From an uncultured Steroidobacteraceae bacterium (GTDB lineage Bacteria > Pseudomonadota > Gammaproteobacteria > Steroidobacterales > Steroidobacteraceae): a DNA stretch of 5,942 bases. A model generated the notes under the pieces. The model had not been told where the DNA came from. It made no database searches and saw only the letters and a list, made by a program, of their open reading frames with translations. Location: contig CATPBM010000046.1 in assembly GCA_955652625.1 (NCBI GenBank), positions 1 to 5,942 of the forward strand, given 5' to 3'. A program made the translations under genes and the position numbers. Numbering within the stretch: the first letter of the stretch is position 1; each line of letters begins with the position of its first letter. This document shows positions 1-5,942 of the stretch, piece by piece.

Positions 1-1205
1 GGCCTGTGGCCGGTTGGGTTGGGTACGCCACCTCGTATGCCGTGACGGCGAGTGCCGCGGCAACGGCAGCCACGCGGGCCGATGATCTGTTGCTCGTGTA
101 TTTCACTTCCGGCACCACGGCGCGGCCGAAACTCGTCGCCCACACTCACGTGAGCTACCCCGTCGGGCACCTCTCGACCATGTACTGGCTGGGGATCCAG
201 CCCGGGGACGTGCACCTGAATCTGAGCTCGCCGGGCTGGGCGAAGCACGCCTGGTCGAGCTTCTTCGCGCCCTGGAACGCGCAGGCCACCATCCTCGCCT
301 ATCAGTACGAGCGCTTCGATGCGCGTGCGCTGCTTGATCAGCTGGTACGCTGCCATGTCACGACTTTCTGCGCGCCCCCGACAGTGTGGCGAATGCTCAT
401 CCAGAACGATCTGCGCGACTGGCCGGTGCGCTTGCGCGAGGTGGCGAGTGCCGGCGAGCCGTTGAACCCCGAAGTCATTGCGCAGGTGCACGCCGCGTGG
501 GGAATCACCATTCGCGACGGATTCGGCCAGACAGAGACGACCGCGCAGGTGGGCAACTCGCCCGGCCAGGTGCTGAAGCCCGGCTCGATGGGCCGCCCGC
601 TGCCGGGCTTTCCAATCGTGCTGCTCAATGCCGAGGGACGCCAGAGCGACGAGGGGGAGATCTGCATCGACCTGGCGCACCGACCGCTCGGCCTCATGCA
701 GGGGTATCTCGATGATCCCGAGCGCACCGCGAGCGCCATGGCTGGCGGTTATTACCACACGGGGGATGTGGCCGCGCGCGACCAGGAGGGCTACCTCACC
801 TATGTCGGCCGCATGGATGACGTGTTCAAATCCTCCGACTATCGCATCAGCCCGTTCGAGCTCGAGAGCGTGCTCATCGAGCACGAGTCAGTCATCGAGG
901 CGGCGGTGGTACCGAGTCCCGACCCCTTGCGTCTTTCGGTGCCAAAGGCCTTTGTCGTGCTCACGTCCGGCTGCGCGCCCGACGCTGCGACGGCCGCCGC
1001 CATCCTGCAGCACGTGCGCGAGCGCGTATCGCCCTACAAGCGCATCCGGCGGCTGGAATTCGCAGCGCTTCCCAAGACGATCTCAGGCAAGATCCGGCGC
1101 GTTGAGCTGCGCCAGCTCGAGCAGGCGCGCGGATCCGCGCCCGCCCGCCGGCCGCAGGAATTCTGGGAAGAGGACCTGCGCACGTCCATGAAGCCTGCGC
1201 GCTGA
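1..1205 (+). CDS. AMP-forming acyl-CoA synthetase (ANL superfamily), 5'-truncated by window edge
   Basis: This is the C-terminal part of an adenylate-forming ligase that activates a carboxylic acid as acyl-AMP and then as an acyl-CoA thioester in the cytoplasm. The reading frame is open to the window edge, so the GTG at 6 is unlikely to be the real start; some 150 N-terminal residues appear to be missing compared with family members of about 550. Counting from that GTG, the P-loop-like motif TSGTTARPK is at residues 34-42, DGFGQTETT at 171-179, YYHTGD at 249-254 (Asp254 expected to bind the AMP ribose), the hinge GRMDD from about 268, and the C-terminal KTISGK with the catalytic Lys362. The region after the P-loop, including SSPGWAKHAWSSFFAPW, resembles acetyl-CoA synthetase and medium-chain acyl-CoA synthetase relatives more than NRPS adenylation domains. 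The acyl substrate cannot be read from the sequence. The gene ends at TGA 1203-1205, 20 bp from the convergent decarboxylase. Confidence 0.9.
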   Translation, partial: PVAGWVGYATSYAVTASAAATAATRADDLLLVYFTSGTTARPKLVAHTHVSYPVGHLSTMYWLGIQPGDVHLNLSSPGWAKHAWSSFFAPWNAQATILAYQYERFDARALLDQLVRCHVTTFCAPPTVWRMLIQNDLRDWPVRLREVASAGEPLNPEVIAQVHAAWGITIRDGFGQTETTAQVGNSPGQVLKPGSMGRPLPGFPIVLLNAEGRQSDEGEICIDLAHRPLGLMQGYLDDPERTASAMAGGYYHTGDVAARDQEGYLTYVGRMDDVFKSSDYRISPFELESVLIEHESVIEAAVVPSPDPLRLSVPKAFVVLTSGCAPDAATAAAILQHVRERVSPYKRIRRLEFAALPKTISGKIRRVELRQLEQARGSAPARRPQEFWEEDLRTSMKPAR

Positions 1206-1225
1206 AGCTGTCCGCCCCTGGCAGG

Positions 1226-2635
1226 TCAGATCGCGCCGCGCAATTCGCGCGCGGCGGCCAGCACCTCCGGCACGATCTCGGCAACCTCCGCCGGCGTCGT
1301 ACGGTGATTGACGAAACAGGCCCGCAGTGCGAACCCCTCGCGCAGCGTGGCATTGGAGAGGTACACGCGGCCGCGCTCGACGACACGCCTGAGGATTGCT
1401 GCATTCAGCTGATCGGTCTCGGCCGCGCTCGCACCTTGCCGGTAGCGAAAGCACACGGCGCTCAGGGCCACGGGTGCGAGCAACTCGAGTGCTGCATTCC
1501 CGCTCACCAGGTGCGCGAGCTGTTGCGCGTGCTGCAGGTCAGCGCGTATGGAGGCGCGAAATGCCCCGAGGCCGTGGTAACGCAACGACAGCCACAGCTT
1601 CAGCGCCCGGAAGCGCCGCGACAGCTCCAGGGATTCGTCGAAGAATGCGAATGCTTCCAGCGGATCGCAGGCGATTGACCTGGCGTAGTCCCCGGTGAAA
1701 GAGAACGCGGCGCGCGCGGCCGCCCTATCCCTGAACAGCAACATGCCGCAGTCGAGCGGCTGGTAGAGCCACTTGTGGGCATCGAGAGACAATGAGTCCG
1801 CGGCATCCAGGCCGGCGAACTGCTCCGGAACGGTAAGCGCTGCCAGCGCGCCGTACGCCCCATCGACGTGCAGCCAGAGGCGCTGCTCGCGGCACATCGC
1901 GGCGATATCCGCGAGGGGATCGATGGCCCCGGTGTTGACCGTGCCGGCGCTCGCCACCACGGCCAAGGGTTCAAGTCCCGCGGCGCGGTCCGCGGCCACG
2001 GCCGCGCGCAACAGCTCGACGTTCACGCGATACTGCCGGTCAACGGGAACGAGGCGCAGGTTCTCGCGCCCCAGACCGCGCAGCGCCACGGCCTTGGGGA
2101 TCGACATGTGCACCTCGCTCGAGGCGTACACCACACCGACGCGCGCACCGGCTTCGTTCGCGGGCAGCTTTGCCTCGCGCGCCATGGCAAGTCCCATGAG
2201 ATTGGCCATGGAGCCGCCGCCACAGAGGCTGCCGGTGAAACCATCGCAGCCCACGGCCGTGGCGAGGGCGCGTACGACCTGGCGCTCGATGGCAACCGCG
2301 GCGGGCGCGGAGCGCCAGGCCGTGACGTTCTGGTTGAGCACGCTCGTGAGCAGATCCGCCAGCGCCGCAACCGGCTCGCCCGATCCCAACACGTAACCCC
2401 AGAAGCGCGGCGTCGGCGCGCGCGACAAGGCGAGCACATCGCGCAGTGCATCGAATGCTCCGGCGCGCAATCCGGCCTCCGGCAGGGGTGTGTCAAAGGC
2501 GTGCGCGACGTCTTCCCCCGATACCTGCGGATAAGCGCGTGTGTCGGCGAGTCCCCTTAGATAGTCGGCGGCGAGATCGGTGACGCGCGCCGCGAGGGCG
2601 CGAAACTCGCCATCCGTGAGCTGTAAGGCGTTCAT
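1226..2635 (-). CDS. PLP-dependent group II decarboxylase (aromatic-L-amino-acid decarboxylase-like)
   Basis: This predicted 469-residue cytosolic enzyme belongs to the pyridoxal-phosphate group II decarboxylases, which remove CO2 from an amino acid to give a primary amine. The N-terminal helix region (FRALAARVTDLAADYL) and PRFWGY at about 76-81 match the family. The phosphate-binding CGGGSMANL lies at 138-146, His176 in SEVHMS probably stacks on the cofactor ring, Asp258 in HVDGAYGA would pair with the pyridine nitrogen, and Lys288 in DAHKWLYQPLDCG is the Schiff-base lysine. Length is normal and no key residue is missing. The substrate is not settled: the family covers aromatic amino acids, glutamate, diaminobutyrate and others. 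The ATG at 2635 is chosen because it opens the conserved N-terminus, although no good Shine-Dalgarno sequence precedes it. The gene is convergent with the acyl-CoA synthetase and divergent from mauE. An aromatic substrate would fit the adjacent MauED genes, but that is inference. Confidence 0.88.
   Translation of the reverse strand: MNALQLTDGEFRALAARVTDLAADYLRGLADTRAYPQVSGEDVAHAFDTPLPEAGLRAGAFDALRDVLALSRAPTPRFWGYVLGSGEPVAALADLLTSVLNQNVTAWRSAPAAVAIERQVVRALATAVGCDGFTGSLCGGGSMANLMGLAMAREAKLPANEAGARVGVVYASSEVHMSIPKAVALRGLGRENLRLVPVDRQYRVNVELLRAAVAADRAAGLEPLAVVASAGTVNTGAIDPLADIAAMCREQRLWLHVDGAYGALAALTVPEQFAGLDAADSLSLDAHKWLYQPLDCGMLLFRDRAAARAAFSFTGDYARSIACDPLEAFAFFDESLELSRRFRALKLWLSLRYHGLGAFRASIRADLQHAQQLAHLVSGNAALELLAPVALSAVCFRYRQGASAAETDQLNAAILRRVVERGRVYLSNATLREGFALRACFVNHRTTPAEVAEIVPEVLAAARELRGAI
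1234..1256. repeat. Perfect 8-bp GC inverted repeat at the decarboxylase 3' end
   Basis: The arms CGCCGCGC (1234-1241) and GCGCGGCG (1249-1256) are exact reverse complements around a 7-base loop. The repeat lies inside the last codons of the decarboxylase and just past the stop of the convergent acyl-CoA synthetase. It could fold in either transcript and slow polymerase, but neither strand has a T-run after it, so it is not a canonical intrinsic terminator. In sequence this GC-rich such a repeat could also be chance. Confidence 0.35.
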
Positions 2636-2705
2636 GCGGCGGGACCCGTTGGCTTCAGCGCGATGTGCTGCGGATACTACACGGTGAGTGGTTTATCATG
2701 GCCGC
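2636..2705. promoter_or_regulatory. Divergent intergenic region between the decarboxylase and mauE
   Basis: These 70 bp separate the two divergent start codons and must hold, or overlap, the promoters for both directions. It contains the most AT-rich patch nearby (about 2673-2700). For the plus strand, TTGGCT (2649-2654) and GATACT (2673-2678), 18 bp apart, each match the sigma-70 consensus at four of six positions. A second -10-like hexamer, TATCAT (2694-2699, five of six), has no clear -35 box and would start transcription almost at the mauE ATG. On the minus strand the only -10-like hexamer I see is TAGTAT (2674-2679), overlapping the plus-strand candidate. These are weak matches made by eye; no operator palindrome stands out. 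Confidence 0.4.
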
Positions 2706-3245
2706 ATGATCGACCCGGCCGTTGGTGCATTGCTGGCGGGAGCCTTCGCGTTGTTGTTCGCGAGCGCGGCGCTTCACAAGCTGCGCAACCTTGCGCACTT
2801 TGCCGAAGTCTTTCGCGCCTACGAGGTGCTGCCGCCCGCTGCCGCGCGATTCTCATGGCTCGTGCCCATGCTCGAGCTGATGGTGGGCGCGGGGATGCTG
2901 GCGTCGGCCTCGCGGACCGGGGCGAGCAGCGCGGGCGCGGCGCTGCTTCTGAGCTACGCCTGCGCCATCGGGGTGAACCTCAGGCGTGGCCGCCGCGATC
3001 TGGCCTGCGGCTGCGGCGGAGCGGACGAGCGCCGGCCGATCGCCGCATGGATGGTGTGGCGCAATGTGTTTCTGGCAGCGCTGCTCGGCGCCCTGGAGTT
3101 GCCGTGGCTCGCGCGCCCGATGCAGCCGGCGGATGCGCTGACCATCGGGGCAGGCACCGCGGTCGCGGCACTCTTATATTTGAGTGTGGACCGCCTGCTG
3201 GGGCGTGTGGCCCCGCGCACCGCCGTATTGCGAGGCCCGAGATGA
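2706..3245 (+). CDS. mauE: MauE-type (MauE/DoxX family) redox-associated membrane protein
   Basis: This predicted 179-residue inner-membrane protein resembles MauE of methylamine utilisation. In Paracoccus and related bacteria MauE works with MauD in making the disulfide-rich small subunit of the TTQ enzyme methylamine dehydrogenase; its exact redox role is not settled. Hydrophobic segments run at about residues 5-22, 50-68, 73-92, 117-135 and 147-163. The family signature CGCGG sits at 101-105 after the basic stretch RRGRR, with Cys101 and Cys103 as the likely redox pair, followed by the conserved RPIAAWMVWRN region. The ATG at 2706 is preferred over the in-frame GTG at 2688 because the protein then begins directly before the first membrane segment; neither has a clear Shine-Dalgarno sequence. 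Its TGA (3243-3245) overlaps the mauD ATG (3242-3244), implying translational coupling. No dehydrogenase large-subunit gene lies upstream, unlike in classical mau clusters. Confidence 0.85.
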   Translation: MIDPAVGALLAGAFALLFASAALHKLRNLAHFAEVFRAYEVLPPAAARFSWLVPMLELMVGAGMLASASRTGASSAGAALLLSYACAIGVNLRRGRRDLACGCGGADERRPIAAWMVWRNVFLAALLGALELPWLARPMQPADALTIGAGTAVAALLYLSVDRLLGRVAPRTAVLRGPR

Positions 3246-3835
3246 CGGCGCTGGCCATCTCCAATGCAGTTCTTTGGGCGCTGGTGCTCCTCCTTTCCAC
3301 CGTGGTGCTCGCCCTTGTCCGCCAGCTCGGCGTGCTGCACGAACGCATCGCGCCGGCCGGTGCGCTCATGCTCAATCGCGGGCTGGTGGTGGGCGAACCG
3401 GCGCCCGTGCTGGAGGTGGCCGATCTGGAAGGCGCGGCGCACCACGTGGGCGGCGCGCGCGCCGATGGCCGCAGCACGTTGCTGCTGTTCGTGTCGCCGT
3501 CCTGTCCGGTATGCAAATCGCTCCTGCCGGCGGTCCGGTCGAGCCGCAAGGATGAGCGGGCCTGGATGGACATGATCCTGGCGAGCGACGGGGACCCGGG
3601 GGCACAGCGTGAGTTCGTGCACAGCCAGGGACTCGACGGCATCCCGTACGTGGTATCCGCCGCGCTGGGGCTCGCCTACCAGGTCAGCCGCCTGCCCTTT
3701 GCCGCATTGCTCGATGAGCAAGGCATTTTACGCGCGCGCGGGCTGGTCAACTCGCGTGAGCATCTCGAGAGTCTCTTTGAGGCCAAGCGCCTGGGCGTAG
3801 CGTCGCTGCAGGAGTACTTCTCGGGCGCCGCCTGA
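3242..3835 (+). CDS. mauD: MauD-type membrane-anchored thioredoxin-like protein
   Basis: This predicted 197-residue protein matches MauD, a thiol-disulfide protein required for correct folding of the TTQ amine dehydrogenase small subunit, which carries several disulfides. An N-terminal hydrophobic anchor (residues about 5-26) without an evident signal-peptidase site would leave a periplasmic thioredoxin fold. The active-site pair is CPVC at 88-91 in FVSPSCPVCKSLLP, and the cis-proline expected opposite it is Pro152 in SRLPFAALLDEQG. The C-terminal block LVNSREHLESLFEA followed by VASLQEY is, as I recall the family, characteristic of true MauD rather than generic TlpA or ResA proteins. Length is normal for the family. 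The start at 3242 overlaps the mauE stop as ATGA and has GAGG at 3232-3235, 6 bases upstream. An extended frame reaching back to 2663 was discarded because it only shadows mauE. In known clusters the small-subunit gene follows mauD; here a methyltransferase does. Confidence 0.88.
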   Translation: MTALAISNAVLWALVLLLSTVVLALVRQLGVLHERIAPAGALMLNRGLVVGEPAPVLEVADLEGAAHHVGGARADGRSTLLLFVSPSCPVCKSLLPAVRSSRKDERAWMDMILASDGDPGAQREFVHSQGLDGIPYVVSAALGLAYQVSRLPFAALLDEQGILRARGLVNSREHLESLFEAKRLGVASLQEYFSGAA

Positions 3836-3847
3836 GAGGAAGAATCA

Positions 3848-4465
3848 ATGGAAAAAGCCGTACTGGCAGTGATCGAGGATTACGAAGCGCGCGCGCGGCG
3901 CGAGGAGGAGCTCTGGAGCAAGTTATCCGCCGAGGAAGCCATGCAGCGCCGCGATGAGATGCTGCTGCCGGTGGGCCGTGCCGCCGGCACGCTGATGAAT
4001 CTTCTGGTCAAGGAGGCCGAAGCGCGGCGGATTCTCGAAGTAGGCAGCTCCTACGGTTACTCCGCGACCTGGCTTGCCGAAGCTGCGCGCGCCGTCGGCG
4101 GCAAGGTGATCTCGCTCGAGCTGCAGGCGGCCAAGGTCGAACATGCGCGGGCGCAGCTCGCCCGGGCCGGGCTCGAGAGCTACGTCGAGTTTCGGGTCGG
4201 CGATGCCCTTGCATCGCTCGCCACGCTTCCCGGGCCGTTCGATTTCGTGCTCATCGACCTGTGGAAGGATCTGTACGTACCGGTGTTCGACCTGCTGCAC
4301 GCGAAACTGGCGCAAGGCGCGATCATCGTCGCCGACAATATGCTGCAGCCGGAAAGCGCACGGGTGCACGCCAAGGCATACCGCCAGCGCGTGCGCGCCG
4401 CCGCGGACATGAGCTCGGTGTTGCTGGCGGTCGGCAACGGACTGGAGATCAGTCGCTACCAGTAA
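3848..4465 (+). CDS. Class I SAM-dependent O-methyltransferase (family 3-like)
   Basis: This predicted 205-residue cytosolic protein has the Rossmann-fold layout of small O-methyltransferases of the catechol/caffeoyl-CoA type. The SAM-binding motif I, ILEVGSSYGYS, is at 62-72; Glu91 in VISLEL should bind the SAM ribose hydroxyls; Asp137 in FVLIDLWKDLY and the pair Asp163-Asn164 in IVADN occupy the positions that bind a divalent metal in that family. The variant DLWKDLY, in place of the common DADK, points to a distinct subgroup whose substrate I cannot name. A good Shine-Dalgarno sequence (GAGGA, 3836-3840) sits 7 bases before the ATG and begins directly after the mauD stop, so the gene is very likely the third cistron of the mauED operon. 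Its last 17 bases overlap the end of the convergent alaX gene. I know of no established role for a methyltransferase in MauED-dependent maturation. Confidence 0.85.
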   Translation: MEKAVLAVIEDYEARARREEELWSKLSAEEAMQRRDEMLLPVGRAAGTLMNLLVKEAEARRILEVGSSYGYSATWLAEAARAVGGKVISLELQAAKVEHARAQLARAGLESYVEFRVGDALASLATLPGPFDFVLIDLWKDLYVPVFDLLHAKLAQGAIIVADNMLQPESARVHAKAYRQRVRAAADMSSVLLAVGNGLEISRYQ

Positions 4466-5189
4466 GCGCGATTTCCACACGCTTGTTGTGCTTGCCCTCG
4501 CTGCGGATCTTGAGCACCCGGATGGCGCCGATTTCCGCGATGTTGGCCACGTGCGTGCCGCCACACGGCTGCAGGTCAATGCCCGGTATGCGTAGCAGCC
4601 GCACGCGGCCGGCGCCCCGTGGTGGCTGCACACTCATGGTTTTCACCAGTTCCGGCTGGGCGTCAAGTTCCGCATCCGTGATCCACACGGTCTCGGTGCC
4701 GGCTCCGGCGGCGATCAGGGCGTTGGTCTCACGCTCGATGTGCGCAGCGTTCAGAAGTTGCAATTCGATGTCGAAGTCCAGCCGCCCCTTGTCGGGCGCA
4801 ATGTTGCCCCCGGTGACCGGGGCCGTGATGACGCATGACATGAGGTGCAGCGCAGTGTGCAGGCGCATCAGGCGGTAGCGCCGCGGCCAGTCGATCTGCA
4901 GTGCGACGGCCTCGCCCGGCTCGGGCAGCGCGCCACCGGGCGCCGGGATGTGCAGCACGCGATCGTGGCCCTCGCCCTTGCGCGTATCGGCGATCACCAG
5001 CCGTTCACCGCTGGCGCGCACCAGGACGCCGGCATCGCCGGCCTGTCCGCCACCTTGGGGGTAGAACACGGTGCGGTCGAGCTCTATGCCGCGCGCGCTC
5101 ACCGACAGCACCCGCGCGTCGGCGGTCTTGCAGTAAGCATCGCTCCGGAACAGTAAGTCGGTCGTCACCAGCTGTGATCGCTCCAGCAT
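4449..5189 (-). CDS. alaX: Free-standing alanyl-tRNA editing protein (AlaX, medium form)
   Basis: AlaX proteins are stand-alone versions of the editing domain of alanyl-tRNA synthetase; they hydrolyse Ser-tRNA(Ala), and sometimes Gly-tRNA(Ala), in the cytoplasm. The N-terminal half carries the glycine-rich FYPQGGGQAGDAG (42-54). The zinc site is complete: His111 and His115 in RLHTALH, and Cys209 and His213 in CGGTH. The 246-residue length fits the medium class, which keeps the glycine-rich domain but lacks a synthetase core. Two starts are possible: ATG at 5189, or GTG at codon 8 (5168-5166), which gives MTTDLLFRSDAYC and resembles common AlaX N-termini. A GGAG lies 12 bases before the GTG, while the ATG has no clear ribosome-binding site. 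The annotated ATG is kept, but the GTG may be correct. The gene diverges from the PhzF-family gene and converges with the methyltransferase with a 17-bp overlap. Its function looks unrelated to MauED. Confidence 0.88.
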   Translation of the reverse strand: MLERSQLVTTDLLFRSDAYCKTADARVLSVSARGIELDRTVFYPQGGGQAGDAGVLVRASGERLVIADTRKGEGHDRVLHIPAPGGALPEPGEAVALQIDWPRRYRLMRLHTALHLMSCVITAPVTGGNIAPDKGRLDFDIELQLLNAAHIERETNALIAAGAGTETVWITDAELDAQPELVKTMSVQPPRGAGRVRLLRIPGIDLQPCGGTHVANIAEIGAIRVLKIRSEGKHNKRVEIALTGSD

Positions 5190-5208
5190 GAGATAGAATT
5201 CGCGTGCG
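5190..5208. promoter_or_regulatory. 19-bp divergent gap alaX / PhzF-family gene with -10-like box
   Basis: The hexamer TAGAAT (5194-5199, five of six matches to TATAAT) lies 9 bases before the ATG of the PhzF-family gene, so transcription from it would begin within about 3 bases of the start codon. No good -35 box is visible; the best candidate near 5172-5177 (CTGTGA) is poor and lies inside alaX. No Shine-Dalgarno sequence is seen for the plus-strand gene. This fits a leaderless or near-leaderless transcript, but the call rests on one hexamer. Confidence 0.35.
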
Positions 5209-5942
5209 ATGAGTGCGTACGCCTATCGTATCGTGAACGTCTTCACGCAGGGGCGCGCGCCTCTGTCGGGCAATCCGTTGTGCGTATTCGAGCGCGCGCA
5301 GGCGCTCGATACGGCAAGAATGCAGGCGCTTGCGCTGCAGTTCAATCTTTCCGAGACGACTTTCATTTTGCCCTCCGAGCGTGCCAGCGCCCACGTGAGG
5401 ATCTTCACTCCCGCCTACGAAATGCCGTTCGCGGGACATCCCACGCTCGGCACCGCGCACGTGTGCCGGGCGCTTGGCCTGGGCGGCGACAGGCTCACGC
5501 TGGAGATGGCCGCGGGCATCATATCGGTGCGGGCCGCCGCCGATCGCTGGACGTTCCAGGCGCGGGCGCCGGAGTGGCGCGAAGTTCAGGAGCCGCGGCT
5601 CATGCTGGCGGCGCTGCTGGGGCTTGATGAGCACGATCTGGGCGAGCGGCCCCTGTGGGTAAGCACGGGCAGGGAGCAGCTCATCGTTCCGCTCAGTGAG
5701 GCGGCGGTGCGCCGCGTTCGGGTGCGTGGCGATCTGCTGGACCAGCTCGCCAGCGCCGACGGACCGCGCCAGGTATACGTGTTTGCATCCGCAGGCACCG
5801 GGCTGGTGGCGCGCTTTTTCTTCCCCAAAGGCGGCGCGGTGCTCGAGGATCCGGCCACGGGCTCGGCAACGGCCAACCTTGGAGGGTGGTGTCTCGCGAT
5901 GGGGCGGACGCTGCCGTGCGAATTCGACATCGCGCAGGGCGA
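5209..5942 (+). CDS. PhzF-family isomerase/epimerase, 3'-truncated by window edge
   Basis: This open frame runs off the window after 244 complete codons; family members usually have about 260-300 residues, so a few dozen are missing. PhzF-like proteins have two diaminopimelate-epimerase-like domains and catalyse proton-shift isomerisations in the cytoplasm. The N-terminal signature LSGNPLCVF is at 19-27. Glu49 in NLSETTF corresponds to the catalytic glutamate of PhzF. PFAGHPTLGTAH is at 73-84, and the second-domain signature EDPATGSATANLGGW begins at 213. All the expected motifs in the visible part are intact. No phenazine genes are nearby, so phenazine synthesis is not implied; most homologues of this kind have unknown substrates. 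The ATG at 5209 is the only sensible start: an in-frame TAG lies at 5194-5196 with no alternative start codon between. The gene is divergent from alaX. Confidence 0.88.
   Translation, partial: MSAYAYRIVNVFTQGRAPLSGNPLCVFERAQALDTARMQALALQFNLSETTFILPSERASAHVRIFTPAYEMPFAGHPTLGTAHVCRALGLGGDRLTLEMAAGIISVRAAADRWTFQARAPEWREVQEPRLMLAALLGLDEHDLGERPLWVSTGREQLIVPLSEAAVRRVRVRGDLLDQLASADGPRQVYVFASAGTGLVARFFFPKGGAVLEDPATGSATANLGGWCLAMGRTLPCEFDIAQG

Noticed and set aside
1206..1225. Possible terminator between the convergent ligase and decarboxylase genes
   Set aside because: Only a short imperfect CTG...CAG pairing is visible and there is no T-run, so no intrinsic terminator can be supported.
1868..2560. 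Plus-strand open frame of 230 codons opposite the decarboxylase
   Set aside because: Antisense shadow; the decarboxylase carries the complete PLP-binding motif set on the other strand.
2663..3241. Upstream extension of the mauD reading frame, starting at 2663
   Set aside because: Its first part reads through mauE in another frame, is rich in arginine and glycine without any family motif, and mauD has a proper start at 3242 with a GAGG sequence and an ATGA overlap.
2954..3721. Long minus-strand open frame of 255 codons opposite mauE and mauD
   Set aside because: No recognisable domain; composition is typical of antisense frames in GC-rich DNA, and both sense genes have clear motifs.
3887..3897. 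Alternating GC tract that could adopt Z-form DNA
   Set aside because: Only 11 bases, explained by Ala-Arg codons in a GC-rich gene; a similar run occurs near 3731.
3923..4633. Minus-strand open frame of 236 codons opposite the methyltransferase and the alaX end
   Set aside because: Shadow of genes with strong motif support; low-complexity composition and no family signature.
4449..5189. Truncated alanyl-tRNA synthetase instead of a free-standing editing protein
   Set aside because: The protein starts with its own AlaX-like N-terminus, has both halves of the zinc site and a normal AlaX length; there is no trace of a synthetase core upstream.
5209..5942. Phenazine biosynthesis gene cluster suggested by the PhzF homologue
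   Set aside because: No other phenazine genes are present, and PhzF-family proteins are widespread outside phenazine producers.

Overview
The window is a dense, GC-rich (roughly two-thirds G+C by eye) bacterial chromosomal segment. It holds seven protein genes, of which the first and last are cut by the window edges. The codon use, the tight packing and the gene families suggest a proteobacterium, perhaps a gamma- or betaproteobacterium; no sequence here fixes the taxon. I see no RNA gene, insertion sequence, CRISPR array or phage gene, and no stretch over 300 bases lacks a gene.

Layout. (1) 1-1205, plus strand: the C-terminal three quarters or so of an AMP-forming acyl-CoA synthetase. (2) 1226-2635, minus strand: a PLP-dependent group II (aromatic-amino-acid type) decarboxylase, tail to tail with gene 1. 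(3) A 70-bp divergent gap, 2636-2705, that must carry control signals for both sides. (4) 2706-4465, plus strand: a compact three-gene unit of mauE (membrane protein), mauD (membrane-tethered thioredoxin-like protein, start overlapping the mauE stop by 4 bp) and a SAM-dependent O-methyltransferase-like gene 12 bp later. (5) 4449-5189, minus strand: a free-standing alanyl-tRNA editing protein (AlaX type), whose end overlaps the methyltransferase end by 17 bp. (6) 5209 to the window end, plus strand: a PhzF-family isomerase/epimerase, divergent from alaX with only 19 bp between the two annotated starts.

The most notable point is the mauE-mauD pair. These proteins are known as maturation factors for tryptophan-tryptophylquinone (TTQ) amine dehydrogenases, whose disulfide-rich small subunit must be oxidised in the periplasm. 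Here the genes for both dehydrogenase subunits are missing from their usual flanking positions. A decarboxylase that could make primary amines diverges from the pair, and a methyltransferase is joined to its 3' end. Either a TTQ enzyme is encoded elsewhere in the genome, or MauED serves another disulfide-rich client. A decarboxylase to amine dehydrogenase to acid to acyl-CoA route is an attractive but unproven reading of the first half of the window. AlaX and PhzF look like separate functions: translation quality control, and an isomerase of unknown substrate.
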